NCBI GenBank assembly: GCA_017405785.1 | Contig: JAFQZR010000011.1 | Location: 1-64,000, forward strand | Source: Erysipelotrichaceae bacterium | GTDB lineage: Bacteria; Bacillota_I; Bacilli_A; Erysipelotrichales; Erysipelotrichaceae | DNA length: 64,000 nucleotides | Direction of reading: 5' to 3' | Shown here: positions 8,033-16,103 of the stretch, piece by piece | Numbering within the stretch: position 1 is the first letter of the stretch | How the letters are laid out: each line of letters opens with the position of its first letter | The notes under the pieces: generated by a model | The model's input: the letters and a program-made list of their open reading frames with translations, nothing else | Told to the model about the DNA's origin: nothing | Database searches by the model: none | Translations under genes and position numbers: made by a program

Positions 8033-8259
8033 ACATTTTCCTCCTTCGTCTTACGAAGGCACAGAAGCTCTTCCAGGCTGACATTGTATATGTCCAGCAG
8101 CATTATGCAGGACTCAATAGACGGCATCGTATTTCCTATTTCCCAGCTGCTGACAGCCTGACGGGAAACATACAGGGCTTCAGCCACCTGAGTCTGAGTC
8201 ATTCCGCTGGATTCGCGCAGATTACGCAGATTTTCAGCCACTTTACGGGTATCAAGCAT
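8029..8259 (-). CDS. Xre-family transcriptional regulator
   Basis: A 76-aa single-domain helix-turn-helix protein. The HTH_3 signature is clear: SGMTQTQVAEALYVSRQAVSSWE, with helix 2 around TQVAEAL and recognition helix SRQAVSSWE, then P-S-I-E-S and a short tail. There is no effector domain, so the coupled acidic repeat protein may be its partner or antagonist. The ATG has AGGAAGGA upstream. A promoter lies at 8287-8314. Confidence 0.9.
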   Translation of the reverse strand: MLDTRKVAENLRNLRESSGMTQTQVAEALYVSRQAVSSWEIGNTMPSIESCIMLLDIYNVSLEELLCLRKTKEENV

Positions 8260-8286
8260 AGCGTCCTTCCTCTCATTTCTACTTCC

Positions 8287-8314
8287 ATTATATTCCTAAC
8301 CGTTTTACTGTCGA
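8287..8314 (-). promoter_or_regulatory. Promoter of the Xre–repeat-protein operon
   Basis: TCGACA (8314-8309), a 16-nt spacer and TATAAT (8292-8287), about 28 nt before the Xre start codon. Confidence 0.65.
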
Positions 8315-8331
8315 GCAAGCCTTAATTGACA

Positions 8332-8865
8332 TCAGTCTTTACCTTTTCTGAACATAGAATAGATCACATATCCCAGATTGACTCCGGCAGTATTAAGCAG
8401 CAGATCGTCAACATCCGAGGTCCTTACCGCAAAAGGCAGCTGCAGTATTTCAATCGCCAGCGACATCAGAAAACCGGTCAGTACAATCTTGCCGAAACTG
8501 TTAAGTTTCTTATATATGATCGGAAGTATGATTCCGCTTGGTATGAACATTCCGATGTTACCGATCAGATTAAGTATCATGTGTTTCCTGTTATCATATT
8601 CCGCCAGATGAACAAACGGTTCCATATTGACCTTGAACGGGAAAACCTTATCTGCTTCAAAAATCAGAGGCTGAATCTTTCCGTTAATTCGGGCCATTGG
8701 GAAAAAGGCAAATCTGATGATCACCGCCAGATTTACATACATCAGTAACAGTAATGCTTCTCTTTTCCAGTCAATCTTTCCCTGTTTCAGCCAGGTTATA
8801 ACTCGGATGATCAGCCAGATGACTGAAAAGAAGAGTTCACCGGCTACAAAAGAGATCTTTGTCAT
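8332..8865 (-). CDS. VanZ-like family membrane protein
   Basis: A 177-aa integral membrane protein with about five hydrophobic segments. VanZ-family features include FPFKVNMEPF in the loop after the second segment, NLIGNIGMFIPSGIILP, the glutamate-containing SLAIEILQL, and the ending R-T-S-D-V-D-D-LLLNTAG. VanZ confers low-level teicoplanin resistance in enterococci, but most homologues have no proven role. An in-frame upstream extension exists; AAAGGA is placed for the ATG at 8865. Confidence 0.85.
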   Translation of the reverse strand: MTKISFVAGELFFSVIWLIIRVITWLKQGKIDWKREALLLLMYVNLAVIIRFAFFPMARINGKIQPLIFEADKVFPFKVNMEPFVHLAEYDNRKHMILNLIGNIGMFIPSGIILPIIYKKLNSFGKIVLTGFLMSLAIEILQLPFAVRTSDVDDLLLNTAGVNLGYVIYSMFRKGKD

Positions 8866-8886
8866 ATGCATTCCTTTTCTAAAGAA

Positions 8887-8909
8887 ACACCCGGACAGAA
8901 CCCGGGTGT
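8887..8909 (-). terminator. Terminator between the zinc-tail membrane protein and VanZ-like genes
   Basis: ACACCCGG and CCGGGTGT around a 7-nt loop, followed leftward by TTTCTTT. The stem is strong but the T tract is interrupted. Confidence 0.7.
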
Positions 8910-8936
8910 CTTGATTCATAAACTATTATCTTACGA

Positions 8937-9629
8937 TTAGTGCTGTGGTACGCAGAAGTCACATGGGTCGTTTCTGCCGGCATCCAGAGCTTCCTGAATA
9001 TTACCTTCAAATACGACTGAAGAATTCAGCAGAGCCTGGCAGTTAGGATCAAGGTGATATGATCTGCCCCATCTGGTGTAATAAACGGTTTCGGTTGAGT
9101 ACTCATTAATAGTCTCAGTCATTTCTTCTTCACTCATCGGGTTCCAGTCCCATGAGAACAGACCAGCGATGACCAGAGCGGCGGCGGCAACAGGAACGAG
9201 AATGTTCTTGGTCTTCTTGTCAAGATCCTTGTTGGAGATCAGCAGGATTACCAGCGGTGCCAGACAGATTGCGGCGGCAATCAAGCCCATCTGGTTCCAT
9301 AAGAAGAATTTAACTTTGTTTTCTTCGCTTGCCGGATCTACGTCATTGGCTCTCTTCCAGAACTGAGCGCCGATGATTACCAGGATGGCGTCAACGATGA
9401 TGAAGCCAAGCTGCCAGTACAGCATGCCCTTTTCAAAATACAGAGTCTTGTTGAGTGTTAAGATCAGTGCAACTTCACATGCCAGAGCCAGAAGCCAGAA
9501 TACTACGGCAGCTATTCTCTTGCCGGTAGCCTTTTCTCTTCTTTCCTGTTTGGTTCTAGGGGTGACGGCTGGATTCTTAACTTCCTTACCGCTGTCAGCC
9601 TTAACGAATTTTCTTTCTTTTACTGCCAT
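8937..9629 (-). CDS. Membrane protein with C-terminal zinc-binding tail
   Basis: A 230-aa protein of unknown function. A basic cytosolic N terminus (about 1-37) is followed by four hydrophobic segments (about 39-60, 70-88, 110-131, 143-160). A hydrophilic tail carries YHLDPNCQAL, an E-A-x-x-x-G helix and PCDFC. The H-x4-C-x2-L...PC-x2-C layout matches the small metal-binding tail found on Ada-like and nuclease proteins. The ATG has AGGAAGGA upstream. The promoter overlaps the end of uvrC. Confidence 0.8.
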   Translation of the reverse strand: MAVKERKFVKADSGKEVKNPAVTPRTKQERREKATGKRIAAVVFWLLALACEVALILTLNKTLYFEKGMLYWQLGFIIVDAILVIIGAQFWKRANDVDPASEENKVKFFLWNQMGLIAAAICLAPLVILLISNKDLDKKTKNILVPVAAAALVIAGLFSWDWNPMSEEEMTETINEYSTETVYYTRWGRSYHLDPNCQALLNSSVVFEGNIQEALDAGRNDPCDFCVPQH

Positions 9630-9662
9630 TATATAGTCCTTCCTTTCATAAAACTATTTAAT

Positions 9663-9690
9663 ATTATAACACATTCTCATGCTGTGTGAA
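9663..9690 (-). promoter_or_regulatory. Promoter inside the 3' end of uvrC
   Basis: TTCACA (9690-9685), a 16-nt spacer and TATAAT (9668-9663) with an extended TG. The -10 box contains the uvrC stop codon TAA. It drives the membrane protein gene at 8937-9629. Confidence 0.7.
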
Positions 9691-11427
9691 ATAATCATGT
9701 ATTATCACAGCCTGTTTATTGCCTACAATTTCACTTAGTTCTTCAACACTGGCTTCTTCTATGCGTTTCAGGGTACCGAAATGTCTCAGAAGCGCCTTTT
9801 TGCGCTTAGGTCCGATCCCAGGAATGTCATCAAGCTGGGAGTGTGTCATCTCCTTGCTTCTGACTTTCTTATGGAAACTTATCGCAAAGCGGTGGACTTC
9901 ATCCTGCATCTGGGTCAGCTGGAAGAACAGACGGCTGTCATGGTCGATCTCCAGCAATTCCAGATCACTGTTCATTAATGAAGCCGTCCGGTGCTTATCG
10001 TTTTTCACCAGACCGAAGACCCTGATGGAGTTCAGACGCAGCCGGCTTAGGATCTCGTTGGCTGCATTTATCTGAGAAGCACCGCCGTCCATGATGATTA
10101 TATCCGGCATGACTGTATGTTCCTTCAGAGCCCTGAAGAAACGTCTGTACAGCACTTCCTGCATGTTGGCGTAGTCGTTATTGCGGTTGTGGACACGGTA
10201 CAGTCGGTAATCCCTGCGGGAAGGCTTGCCGTCAAGATAAACGACCATGGCCCCTACCGCATACTCACCTGAGATGTGTGAGTTATCGTATAATTCAATT
10301 CTGTGGGTATCGCATCCCGTAAGCTCGGCCAGCTGTTCCATGACTTCCTCAATGTCTGATTCCTGCTTGCTGGCAATCTCGAATTTCTGTTCCAGATTGA
10401 TTCTGGCGTTTTCTTCAGCCAGAGCCATCTGCTTTCTCTTCTGGCCTCTTTGAGGCTGCTGAATGCGGCAGGACAGCACTTCTGACAGGCTGGTAATATC
10501 CATGGCCTTCGGAACAAACAGGATCTTAGGCTCCGGATTGCGGTTGTAGTACTGCATCAGGTAAGATTCAAAGGCCTCCTGCGGTTCTTCATACAGCGGT
10601 TTCAGAAACAGATGGCGGTGTAACAGTTTACCGCCTCTGAACAGTAAACCGACAATGGAAATAAAACCCTTATCCGCATACCAGGCAAAGAAGTCTTCAT
10701 CACGGCGGTCTTTTTCATTTTCAACCTGATTGCCGGAAGTGACATGCTCGATAGCCTTTAACAGATTCTGGCAGCGTCCGGCCTCCTCATACTTCAGATC
10801 CATGGCGTAAGCGTCTCTTTCCCTGGTCAGTTTATCGACCATTTCCGAGGTGTCACCCTTGATGAAACGGGTGATGCTGTCAGCCATTTCCTTATAAACA
10901 GCCGGATCGATGTCAAACTCACACGGACCCAGACATTTGCCCAGATGATAATATAAACAGACCTTGGAACCCATGGTGCGGCATCTTCTTAACGGATACA
11001 GCTCATGGATCAAATCGACCAGTTCACGGGCATATCCGGCATTTGGGTACGGTCCGAAATAAACGGCGTTCTTCAGTCTTCTGGCATCCCTGACCACCTT
11101 TAAGGTCGGATACTCTTCGACTGTCAGACGGATATACGGATAGGAAGCATCGTCCATGAATATGATGTTGAAGCGTGGGCGGTACTGTTTGATCAGATTG
11201 TATTCAAGAATGAAAGCCTCCTTTTCACTGGAGGCTACGATATAGTCAAAATCGGCCACATTGGAAACCATTTTTGTGGTCTTGTTGTCATGAGTACCCG
11301 TAAAGTACTGGGAAACTCGGTTTTTCAGTTTCTTGGCCTTGCCGACATATATTACTTCCCCGCGGCTGTTTTTCATCAGATAACAGCCCGGTGACATCGG
11401 CAGCGTAAGCAGCTTATCCTTCAACAT
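9664..11427 (-). CDS. uvrC: UvrABC system protein C
   Basis: A 587-aa excision nuclease subunit that makes both incisions around bulky DNA lesions with UvrB. The N-terminal GIY-YIG domain (SPGCYLMKN ... GEVIYVGKAK), a central Cys-rich stretch, a UVR motif, the RNase H-like C-terminal nuclease domain with the DNSHISG motif, and a helix-hairpin-helix near the end (IPGIGPKRKKALL) are all present. It follows mutS2 by 5 nt with AAGGAG before the ATG. No SOS box was seen. Confidence 0.97.
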   Translation of the reverse strand: MLKDKLLTLPMSPGCYLMKNSRGEVIYVGKAKKLKNRVSQYFTGTHDNKTTKMVSNVADFDYIVASSEKEAFILEYNLIKQYRPRFNIIFMDDASYPYIRLTVEEYPTLKVVRDARRLKNAVYFGPYPNAGYARELVDLIHELYPLRRCRTMGSKVCLYYHLGKCLGPCEFDIDPAVYKEMADSITRFIKGDTSEMVDKLTRERDAYAMDLKYEEAGRCQNLLKAIEHVTSGNQVENEKDRRDEDFFAWYADKGFISIVGLLFRGGKLLHRHLFLKPLYEEPQEAFESYLMQYYNRNPEPKILFVPKAMDITSLSEVLSCRIQQPQRGQKRKQMALAEENARINLEQKFEIASKQESDIEEVMEQLAELTGCDTHRIELYDNSHISGEYAVGAMVVYLDGKPSRRDYRLYRVHNRNNDYANMQEVLYRRFFRALKEHTVMPDIIIMDGGASQINAANEILSRLRLNSIRVFGLVKNDKHRTASLMNSDLELLEIDHDSRLFFQLTQMQDEVHRFAISFHKKVRSKEMTHSQLDDIPGIGPKRKKALLRHFGTLKRIEEASVEELSEIVGNKQAVIIHDYFTQHENVL

Positions 11428-11432
11428 GGCCT

Positions 11433-13742
11433 TTACTCCTTAAAGGTGACGATAGTGGCACCTGAACCGCCCTGAGAAGATGGGGCTGCCTCATATTTGG
11501 CAACATAGCTGCACTTCTTTAATCTGTCCCAGACCGCCTTTCGTAAGGCTCCGGTACCGAAACCGTGCACCACTCTGACAAACGGCGCCTTGGCCAGTAA
11601 GGCGCTGTCAAGGAACTTATCCAGTACCGGCATGGCTTCTTCCACGGTCATGCCGATAAGATTAAGTTCAACCTTGAAGTTATTGGTTCTGGCTGCCCTG
11701 TTACGTACAGTTACTTCCTTCTTGGTTTTCGGTCTTTCGGTCTTCACCAGATTATCAACCGACGATTTGATCCTGATGCCGTTACACAGAACCGTTGCCG
11801 TCTTGCGGTCCAGGGAAATGATCTCCCCACACTGGTTGGTAATGGTTATGCGGACATAGTCACCGACCCGGAAATTGCGGTCTTCCAGATCATGGAATTC
11901 TTCCGGAATCTCCTGCCGCAGTTGGGTAAGCTGATGCTTTATCTGAGCTACCTTGTTAAGGTCGTAGGTATTCTGCCGTTTGAGTTCTTCAATTATCTCT
12001 TCGGCCTCGTTGCGGGCTTCTTCGATGATCTCGGCAGCCTTATAGCGTGCCTCATCCATCTGATCCTTGCAGCTGTCATGGAACTTCTGTCTTTCCTTTT
12101 CAAACTCAGCCTTTTCCCGCATCAAAGCTGCGGTTTCCTTTTCCAGAAACTCGGTCTGCTGCACAGCCGTTTCCAGCTGCTTCTGCAGGTTTTCCATCAC
12201 GACATCTTCCGGTGCCTGCTGAGCCAGTTTAAAGCGCAGGGCGTCCTGGATAATCTCTTCAGAGAACCCATAGCGTCTGGCAATATCCAGAGCGTTGGAC
12301 TGCCCTACCGTGTTTTCCAGATAACGGTAAGTCGGCTTGAGCCGCTGGTGATCGAACTCAACGGAAGCCATCAGAATGTCATCATACTGCTGGCCGTAAG
12401 CCTTCAGTTTGGCATAGTGAGTAGTGGCCACGGTATATACCTGTTTCTTGCGGAAATATTCCAGTACGGCACTGGCAAGAGCCTGGCCTTCAACCGGGTC
12501 AGTTCCGCTGCCCAGTTCATCCACGATGACCAGTGAACGGTCTGTTGCCTTACGGCAGATCCAGGCCAGTTTCTTGATGTGGGCGGAGAACGTTGAAAGA
12601 TCTTCCCGGATCGACTGGTTATCGCCGATATCGTAGAAAATGTTGTCATATAAAGGTATTGATGCCTTATCGCAAGGTAAAGGCATGCCGCTTAAGTGCA
12701 TGACGGTAAACAGACCGATGAGTTTTAATGAAACAGTCTTACCGCCGGTATTAGGGCCGGTGATCAGAATGGTTCTGACCGGTTCAATGATGTGATAGCT
12801 GTTGGCTACGACCTTGGACTGATCGATCAGCGGATGTCTGCCTTTTTCAATGATCAGATCCATGTTGGAGCTGGTTTCACCGACAACGGCATCCATTTCC
12901 TTAGCCCACTGAGCCTTGGCGAAAATTGCATCCAGCATGCCCAGGGTTTCGTTATTGGCCAGGTACTTGGCCCCGTCTTTCTTGACAAGCTGTGATAATG
13001 TGAACAGAATACGCGCAATTTCCCTGTTTTCTTCCTCTTTCAGCAGGGATAATTCATTGTTGAGAGTTACTATAACCCGAGGCTCAATGTAGGTTGCGGC
13101 ACCTGATGCACTGGTTCCGTACTGTAAGCCCTGAACCGAATTCTTATAGGTATTCTTGATCAGAACCACATTACGGCCGTTACGGGTCGCAATTATGTCT
13201 TCCTGCAGATACTGGCCGTTTTTCTGCATGAATTCCGCCAGCTTTCCTGCTATGGAACCCTGAGTTCTGATGATCTGCTTCCTGATTCTGGATAGCCGCG
13301 GTGAAGCATTGTCATTGATCTCACCGGAGCGGGAGATGCATCTGGTTATTTCATCGGCACTCTTCTCCATGGTTTCCAGAGAATCGGTCAGTTCGCTTAT
13401 GGCATCCTTTTCACACTCACAGCCCTTCATGTAATCCTTGATGGTCTTTACCCCATAGCTGTGATCGGCAACATTTAAAAGATCCCGGGCTGTCAGGGTC
13501 GAATCCTTGAGAGCCAGAGATACCGGGTATGATATGTCTGTTATGCCGCCGAAAGGCATGCTTCCGTATTTATATGTACACTGTATGGCCTGTCTGACAC
13601 GCTGAAGCTGTGTTTCCAGCGGCAGACGGTAAAAGATCGGCCGGGCTTCTTCGATGTTCTTCTGTCCTAAGGAAAAACTGCAGAATCTGATGATCTGCTG
13701 TTTAACTTCAGAAAACTGTAAACCGGAGAATCTGTCAGCCAT
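11433..13742 (-). CDS. mutS2: MutS2 ATPase/endonuclease
   Basis: A 769-aa MutS2 protein that acts on branched DNA and, in Bacillus, also on collided ribosomes. Core and lever domains lead to the ATPase with Walker A TGPNTGGKT and signature DELGSGTDP. A long coiled coil (about 510-620), a KOW-like segment and a C-terminal Smr nuclease domain (HGFGTGALR) follow. Two starts are possible. ATG at 13742 overlaps the cvpA stop by 8 nt and has GGAAAA upstream; a TTG 12 nt further upstream is less likely. Confidence 0.95.
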   Translation of the reverse strand: MADRFSGLQFSEVKQQIIRFCSFSLGQKNIEEARPIFYRLPLETQLQRVRQAIQCTYKYGSMPFGGITDISYPVSLALKDSTLTARDLLNVADHSYGVKTIKDYMKGCECEKDAISELTDSLETMEKSADEITRCISRSGEINDNASPRLSRIRKQIIRTQGSIAGKLAEFMQKNGQYLQEDIIATRNGRNVVLIKNTYKNSVQGLQYGTSASGAATYIEPRVIVTLNNELSLLKEEENREIARILFTLSQLVKKDGAKYLANNETLGMLDAIFAKAQWAKEMDAVVGETSSNMDLIIEKGRHPLIDQSKVVANSYHIIEPVRTILITGPNTGGKTVSLKLIGLFTVMHLSGMPLPCDKASIPLYDNIFYDIGDNQSIREDLSTFSAHIKKLAWICRKATDRSLVIVDELGSGTDPVEGQALASAVLEYFRKKQVYTVATTHYAKLKAYGQQYDDILMASVEFDHQRLKPTYRYLENTVGQSNALDIARRYGFSEEIIQDALRFKLAQQAPEDVVMENLQKQLETAVQQTEFLEKETAALMREKAEFEKERQKFHDSCKDQMDEARYKAAEIIEEARNEAEEIIEELKRQNTYDLNKVAQIKHQLTQLRQEIPEEFHDLEDRNFRVGDYVRITITNQCGEIISLDRKTATVLCNGIRIKSSVDNLVKTERPKTKKEVTVRNRAARTNNFKVELNLIGMTVEEAMPVLDKFLDSALLAKAPFVRVVHGFGTGALRKAVWDRLKKCSYVAKYEAAPSSQGGSGATIVTFKE

Positions 13743-14460
13743 TTCGTTTTCCAATATTCTTTATAAGTTCATTGACCTTGTCAGGATCAATGCCGTATTT
13801 GATGAGGAATTCTGAGATCTGGTCAGCACTCAGCTTGGATTTGTTGAGCCATGATACGATGCTCTGGAGATCTTCTTGCGTCAGTGACAGCGGATCTGAC
13901 AGCATCTTCTGGATGGCTACGTTTTCCGAGAATGACCTGGAGACAATGGACATGGTCTTCTGAGAAGCCATCTGCACATATTTCAACCGGGTCGTTTCTA
14001 TGATGTCCTTGCCGTTGGAAATGACGGCTGAATTACAAACGTAAACCAGCAGGACAAAGAATACCATGGTCTTAATGCCGGAGAACCGGGCTCCGAATAT
14101 TCCGTTGATCTGCTTGAGAACCGGAAGTTCCGTTATCGCATTAAACAGCGGCTTCAGCAGCGCCAGGATGATCAGTATCGCAATGGTGATGATAATGAAC
14201 CAGACTATATAATTGAGACGGTTGTATACGATGGCACCGACACTGGTCCCCTTAAACGGAGCAGCGCTTTCCGGGAAGACCTTAATGATCTCGGCGATGC
14301 CCGGAGCAATTATCCAGGCAATGAAAATCGCCACGAGAACACCCAGTATGGACAGTATTTCCCATACGAAGCCTTTCTTATAGCCAATGGCCATGGAGAC
14401 CAGCAGCCACACTGCCAGTCCGATATTTATCAAAGGTATGACATTTTCAGGTATTGTCAT
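13735..14460 (-). CDS. CvpA family membrane protein
   Basis: A 241-aa protein with four hydrophobic segments within the first 150 residues and the family N terminus (a short loop then KKGFVWEILSILGVLVA). The cytosolic C-terminal part is predicted helical and repeats a D-Q/D-L pattern. CvpA was named for colicin V production in E. coli; its biochemical role is unknown. In Firmicutes the cvpA–mutS2 order is common. AAGGAG precedes the ATG. The promoter is an extended -10 at 14496-14491. Confidence 0.85.
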   Translation of the reverse strand: MTIPENVIPLINIGLAVWLLVSMAIGYKKGFVWEILSILGVLVAIFIAWIIAPGIAEIIKVFPESAAPFKGTSVGAIVYNRLNYIVWFIIITIAILIILALLKPLFNAITELPVLKQINGIFGARFSGIKTMVFFVLLVYVCNSAVISNGKDIIETTRLKYVQMASQKTMSIVSRSFSENVAIQKMLSDPLSLTQEDLQSIVSWLNKSKLSADQISEFLIKYGIDPDKVNELIKNIGKRNG

Positions 14461-14490
14461 TTTTCAGCTCTCCTTGTTCTTAACCTATGT

Positions 14491-14518
14491 ATTATAACAT
14501 ATCACAGGTAAATTGCGA
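14491..14518. promoter_or_regulatory. Overlapping divergent promoters of cvpA and rnhC
   Basis: Leftward: TG-T-TATAAT with the hexamer at 14496-14491, about 30 nt before cvpA; its -35 (TTCGCA) is poor. Rightward: the -35 TTGCGA of rnhC lies at 14513-14518. The two promoters share the same 60 bp, so simultaneous firing would interfere. Confidence 0.6.
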
Positions 14519-14542
14519 ATAACAACCCGGATATGATAGTAT
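14513..14542 (+). promoter_or_regulatory. rnhC promoter, predicted leaderless start
   Basis: TTGCGA (14513-14518), an 18-nt spacer, extended TG-A-TAGTAT (hexamer 14537-14542), then 6 nt (TTAGGT) and the rnhC ATG at 14549. The expected +1 is the A of ATG. TTAGGT is a poor, too-close Shine-Dalgarno. Confidence 0.65.
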
Positions 14543-14548
14543 TTAGGT

Positions 14549-15439
14549 ATGAACTACGTTTTCAAGGCAGATGGCGAAACAATCGAAAGAATAACAGGCT
14601 CCTTTGACAGGGAGTATTTCCGTGACCCTGTACCGTACCGGGATTACCGCATTGAATATGACAGCTGTGTCATAAACATCTACACTTCCGGCAAGGTGAT
14701 GTTCCAGGGTGAAAATGCCCGCACCTATGCGGCTTCTTTCTTTTCTCTGGAAGAAGTTGAGAAGCAGGAAGAAGAAAAGCAGGTCTCCCCTGTTTCATCA
14801 TTCCCACAGGCCGGCAGTGACGAAGTAGGCACCGGTGATTACTTCGGACCGATCTGTGTCTGTGCCTGTTATATGGACAGTAAGATCTACCGGAAAGTAA
14901 AACAGCTTAACTTAATTGACTCCAAACAATTAACAGACAAGCAGATCCTGGAGATAGCTCCTGAGTTATTGAAACATGTTCCTCACAGCCTTCTGATTCT
15001 GGATCCCTGGAAATACAATGAAGTGCATAAGCAATCCAATCTCAATAAGATAAAAGCCCTGATGCATAACAAGGCCTATCTGAATCTGAAGGACAAAGGC
15101 ATAAAGCTGCCGAAGCTTACCGTGATCGATCAGTTCTGTTCGATCAGCGCTTATTATAATTACGTCAGAGATGAACAGGAAATCGTTCGAAACATCACCT
15201 TCCAGACCAAGGCCGAAAACAGTTACGTTTCCGTAGCCTGCGGTGCCATAATCTCCCGTTATGCCTTCTTAAAGGAAATGGAAAAGATGAGTGAGAAATA
15301 CCGGATGCAGTTCCCTAAGGGTGCCGGCAGCAAGGTTGACATCTTCATTAAGGAATTCACTGACAGATACGGCATTGAAGAACTTAACAGGGTTGCCAAG
15401 ACCGATTACAAAAACACCGCCAAAGCATTATCGCAGTAA
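14549..15439 (+). CDS. rnhC: Ribonuclease HIII
   Basis: A 296-aa enzyme that cleaves the RNA strand of RNA/DNA hybrids. The N-terminal TBP-like substrate-binding domain (about 1-80) precedes the catalytic domain. SDEVGTGDYFGP carries the D-E-x-G-x-G signature of type HIII, DSKQLTD follows, and the later conserved Asp is in LTVIDQF. It is the only plus-strand gene in this stretch, divergent from cvpA and convergent with trmK. A second RNase H, rnhB, occurs at 49856-50464. Confidence 0.97.
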   Translation: MNYVFKADGETIERITGSFDREYFRDPVPYRDYRIEYDSCVINIYTSGKVMFQGENARTYAASFFSLEEVEKQEEEKQVSPVSSFPQAGSDEVGTGDYFGPICVCACYMDSKIYRKVKQLNLIDSKQLTDKQILEIAPELLKHVPHSLLILDPWKYNEVHKQSNLNKIKALMHNKAYLNLKDKGIKLPKLTVIDQFCSISAYYNYVRDEQEIVRNITFQTKAENSYVSVACGAIISRYAFLKEMEKMSEKYRMQFPKGAGSKVDIFIKEFTDRYGIEELNRVAKTDYKNTAKALSQ

Positions 15440-15440
15440 A

Positions 15441-15470
15441 AAAAGAAGCTCCTAATTAAGAGCTTCTTTT
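15441..15470. terminator. Bidirectional terminator between rnhC and trmK
   Basis: AAAAGAAGCTC (15441-15451) and GAGCTTCTTTT (15460-15470) around an 8-nt loop, with T runs on both sides. It contains the trmK stop codon and ends both the rightward rnhC and the leftward murE-to-trmK transcripts. Confidence 0.85.
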
Positions 15471-16102
15471 ACTGTTTCCAGCTGTTTCTGCAGTTTTTCT
15501 CTGTCAGGGTGCTGTTCAGGCAGAGAATCAATTATCATCTCCAGCTTTTCCGCCTTCCGGCTGTAGCAGTCGATGAAAGTCTGACTCTTTTCCCTTAACA
15601 GGACAGGTCCGAACCTTATCTGCATGTCATCCAGATGCATCTGTCCCTTGCAGACGATCAGTATCTCATAGTATTTATAATCTCTGATGATGACCTCATT
15701 TTCAATCATGAAGCTGTTTTCCATCAACCAGCAGCGCAGCCTGTCCATTTCGTGATTGATCTGGATGATTATCCTTTTATCAGCGAAATATTCAGGATCG
15801 TCACTGATGATTCCGGTCACGGTAGTCAGGCCCATTCCCGCGATCACCACGACATCTGCCGCAAAGTCTATGCCTCTGACTCCCGGGGTCAGATAGACTT
15901 CCACATCATCTATTCCCGCCTCTTCAAGATTCTTAACAGCGTTGTTGCGGGGACCCTTGCGCAGCTCGGTAGCTGCGATTTTTCCCCTGTGGCCGTTAAG
16001 TTTCAGCTGTATCGGCAGAAAGGCATGATCGGTACCGACATCCAGAACGTTTTCATCCGGATGAATCAGTCCCGCTATGGTCTTTATTCTCTTACTGATC
16101 AC
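15452..16102 (-). CDS. trmK: tRNA (adenine-22-N1)-methyltransferase TrmK
   Basis: A 216-aa Rossmann-fold SAM-dependent methyltransferase making m1A22 in tRNA. SAM motif I is NVLDVGTDHAFLPI, followed by ATELRKGP and the catalytic-region motif VIAGMGLTTV; the C-terminal helical coiled region (about 165-216) is typical of TrmK. The start is GTG with AAGGTG 4 nt upstream, 1 nt after the rpoD stop. It ends the large operon begun by murE. Confidence 0.93.
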   Translation of the reverse strand: MISKRIKTIAGLIHPDENVLDVGTDHAFLPIQLKLNGHRGKIAATELRKGPRNNAVKNLEEAGIDDVEVYLTPGVRGIDFAADVVVIAGMGLTTVTGIISDDPEYFADKRIIIQINHEMDRLRCWLMENSFMIENEVIIRDYKYYEILIVCKGQMHLDDMQIRFGPVLLREKSQTFIDCYSRKAEKLEMIIDSLPEQHPDREKLQKQLETVKEALN

Positions 16103-16103
16103 A

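Noticed and set aside
8332-8865. VanZ-like gene as a glycopeptide-resistance determinant
   Set aside because: No vanA/B/H/X/R/S genes are nearby, and VanZ-like proteins are widespread in susceptible Firmicutes.
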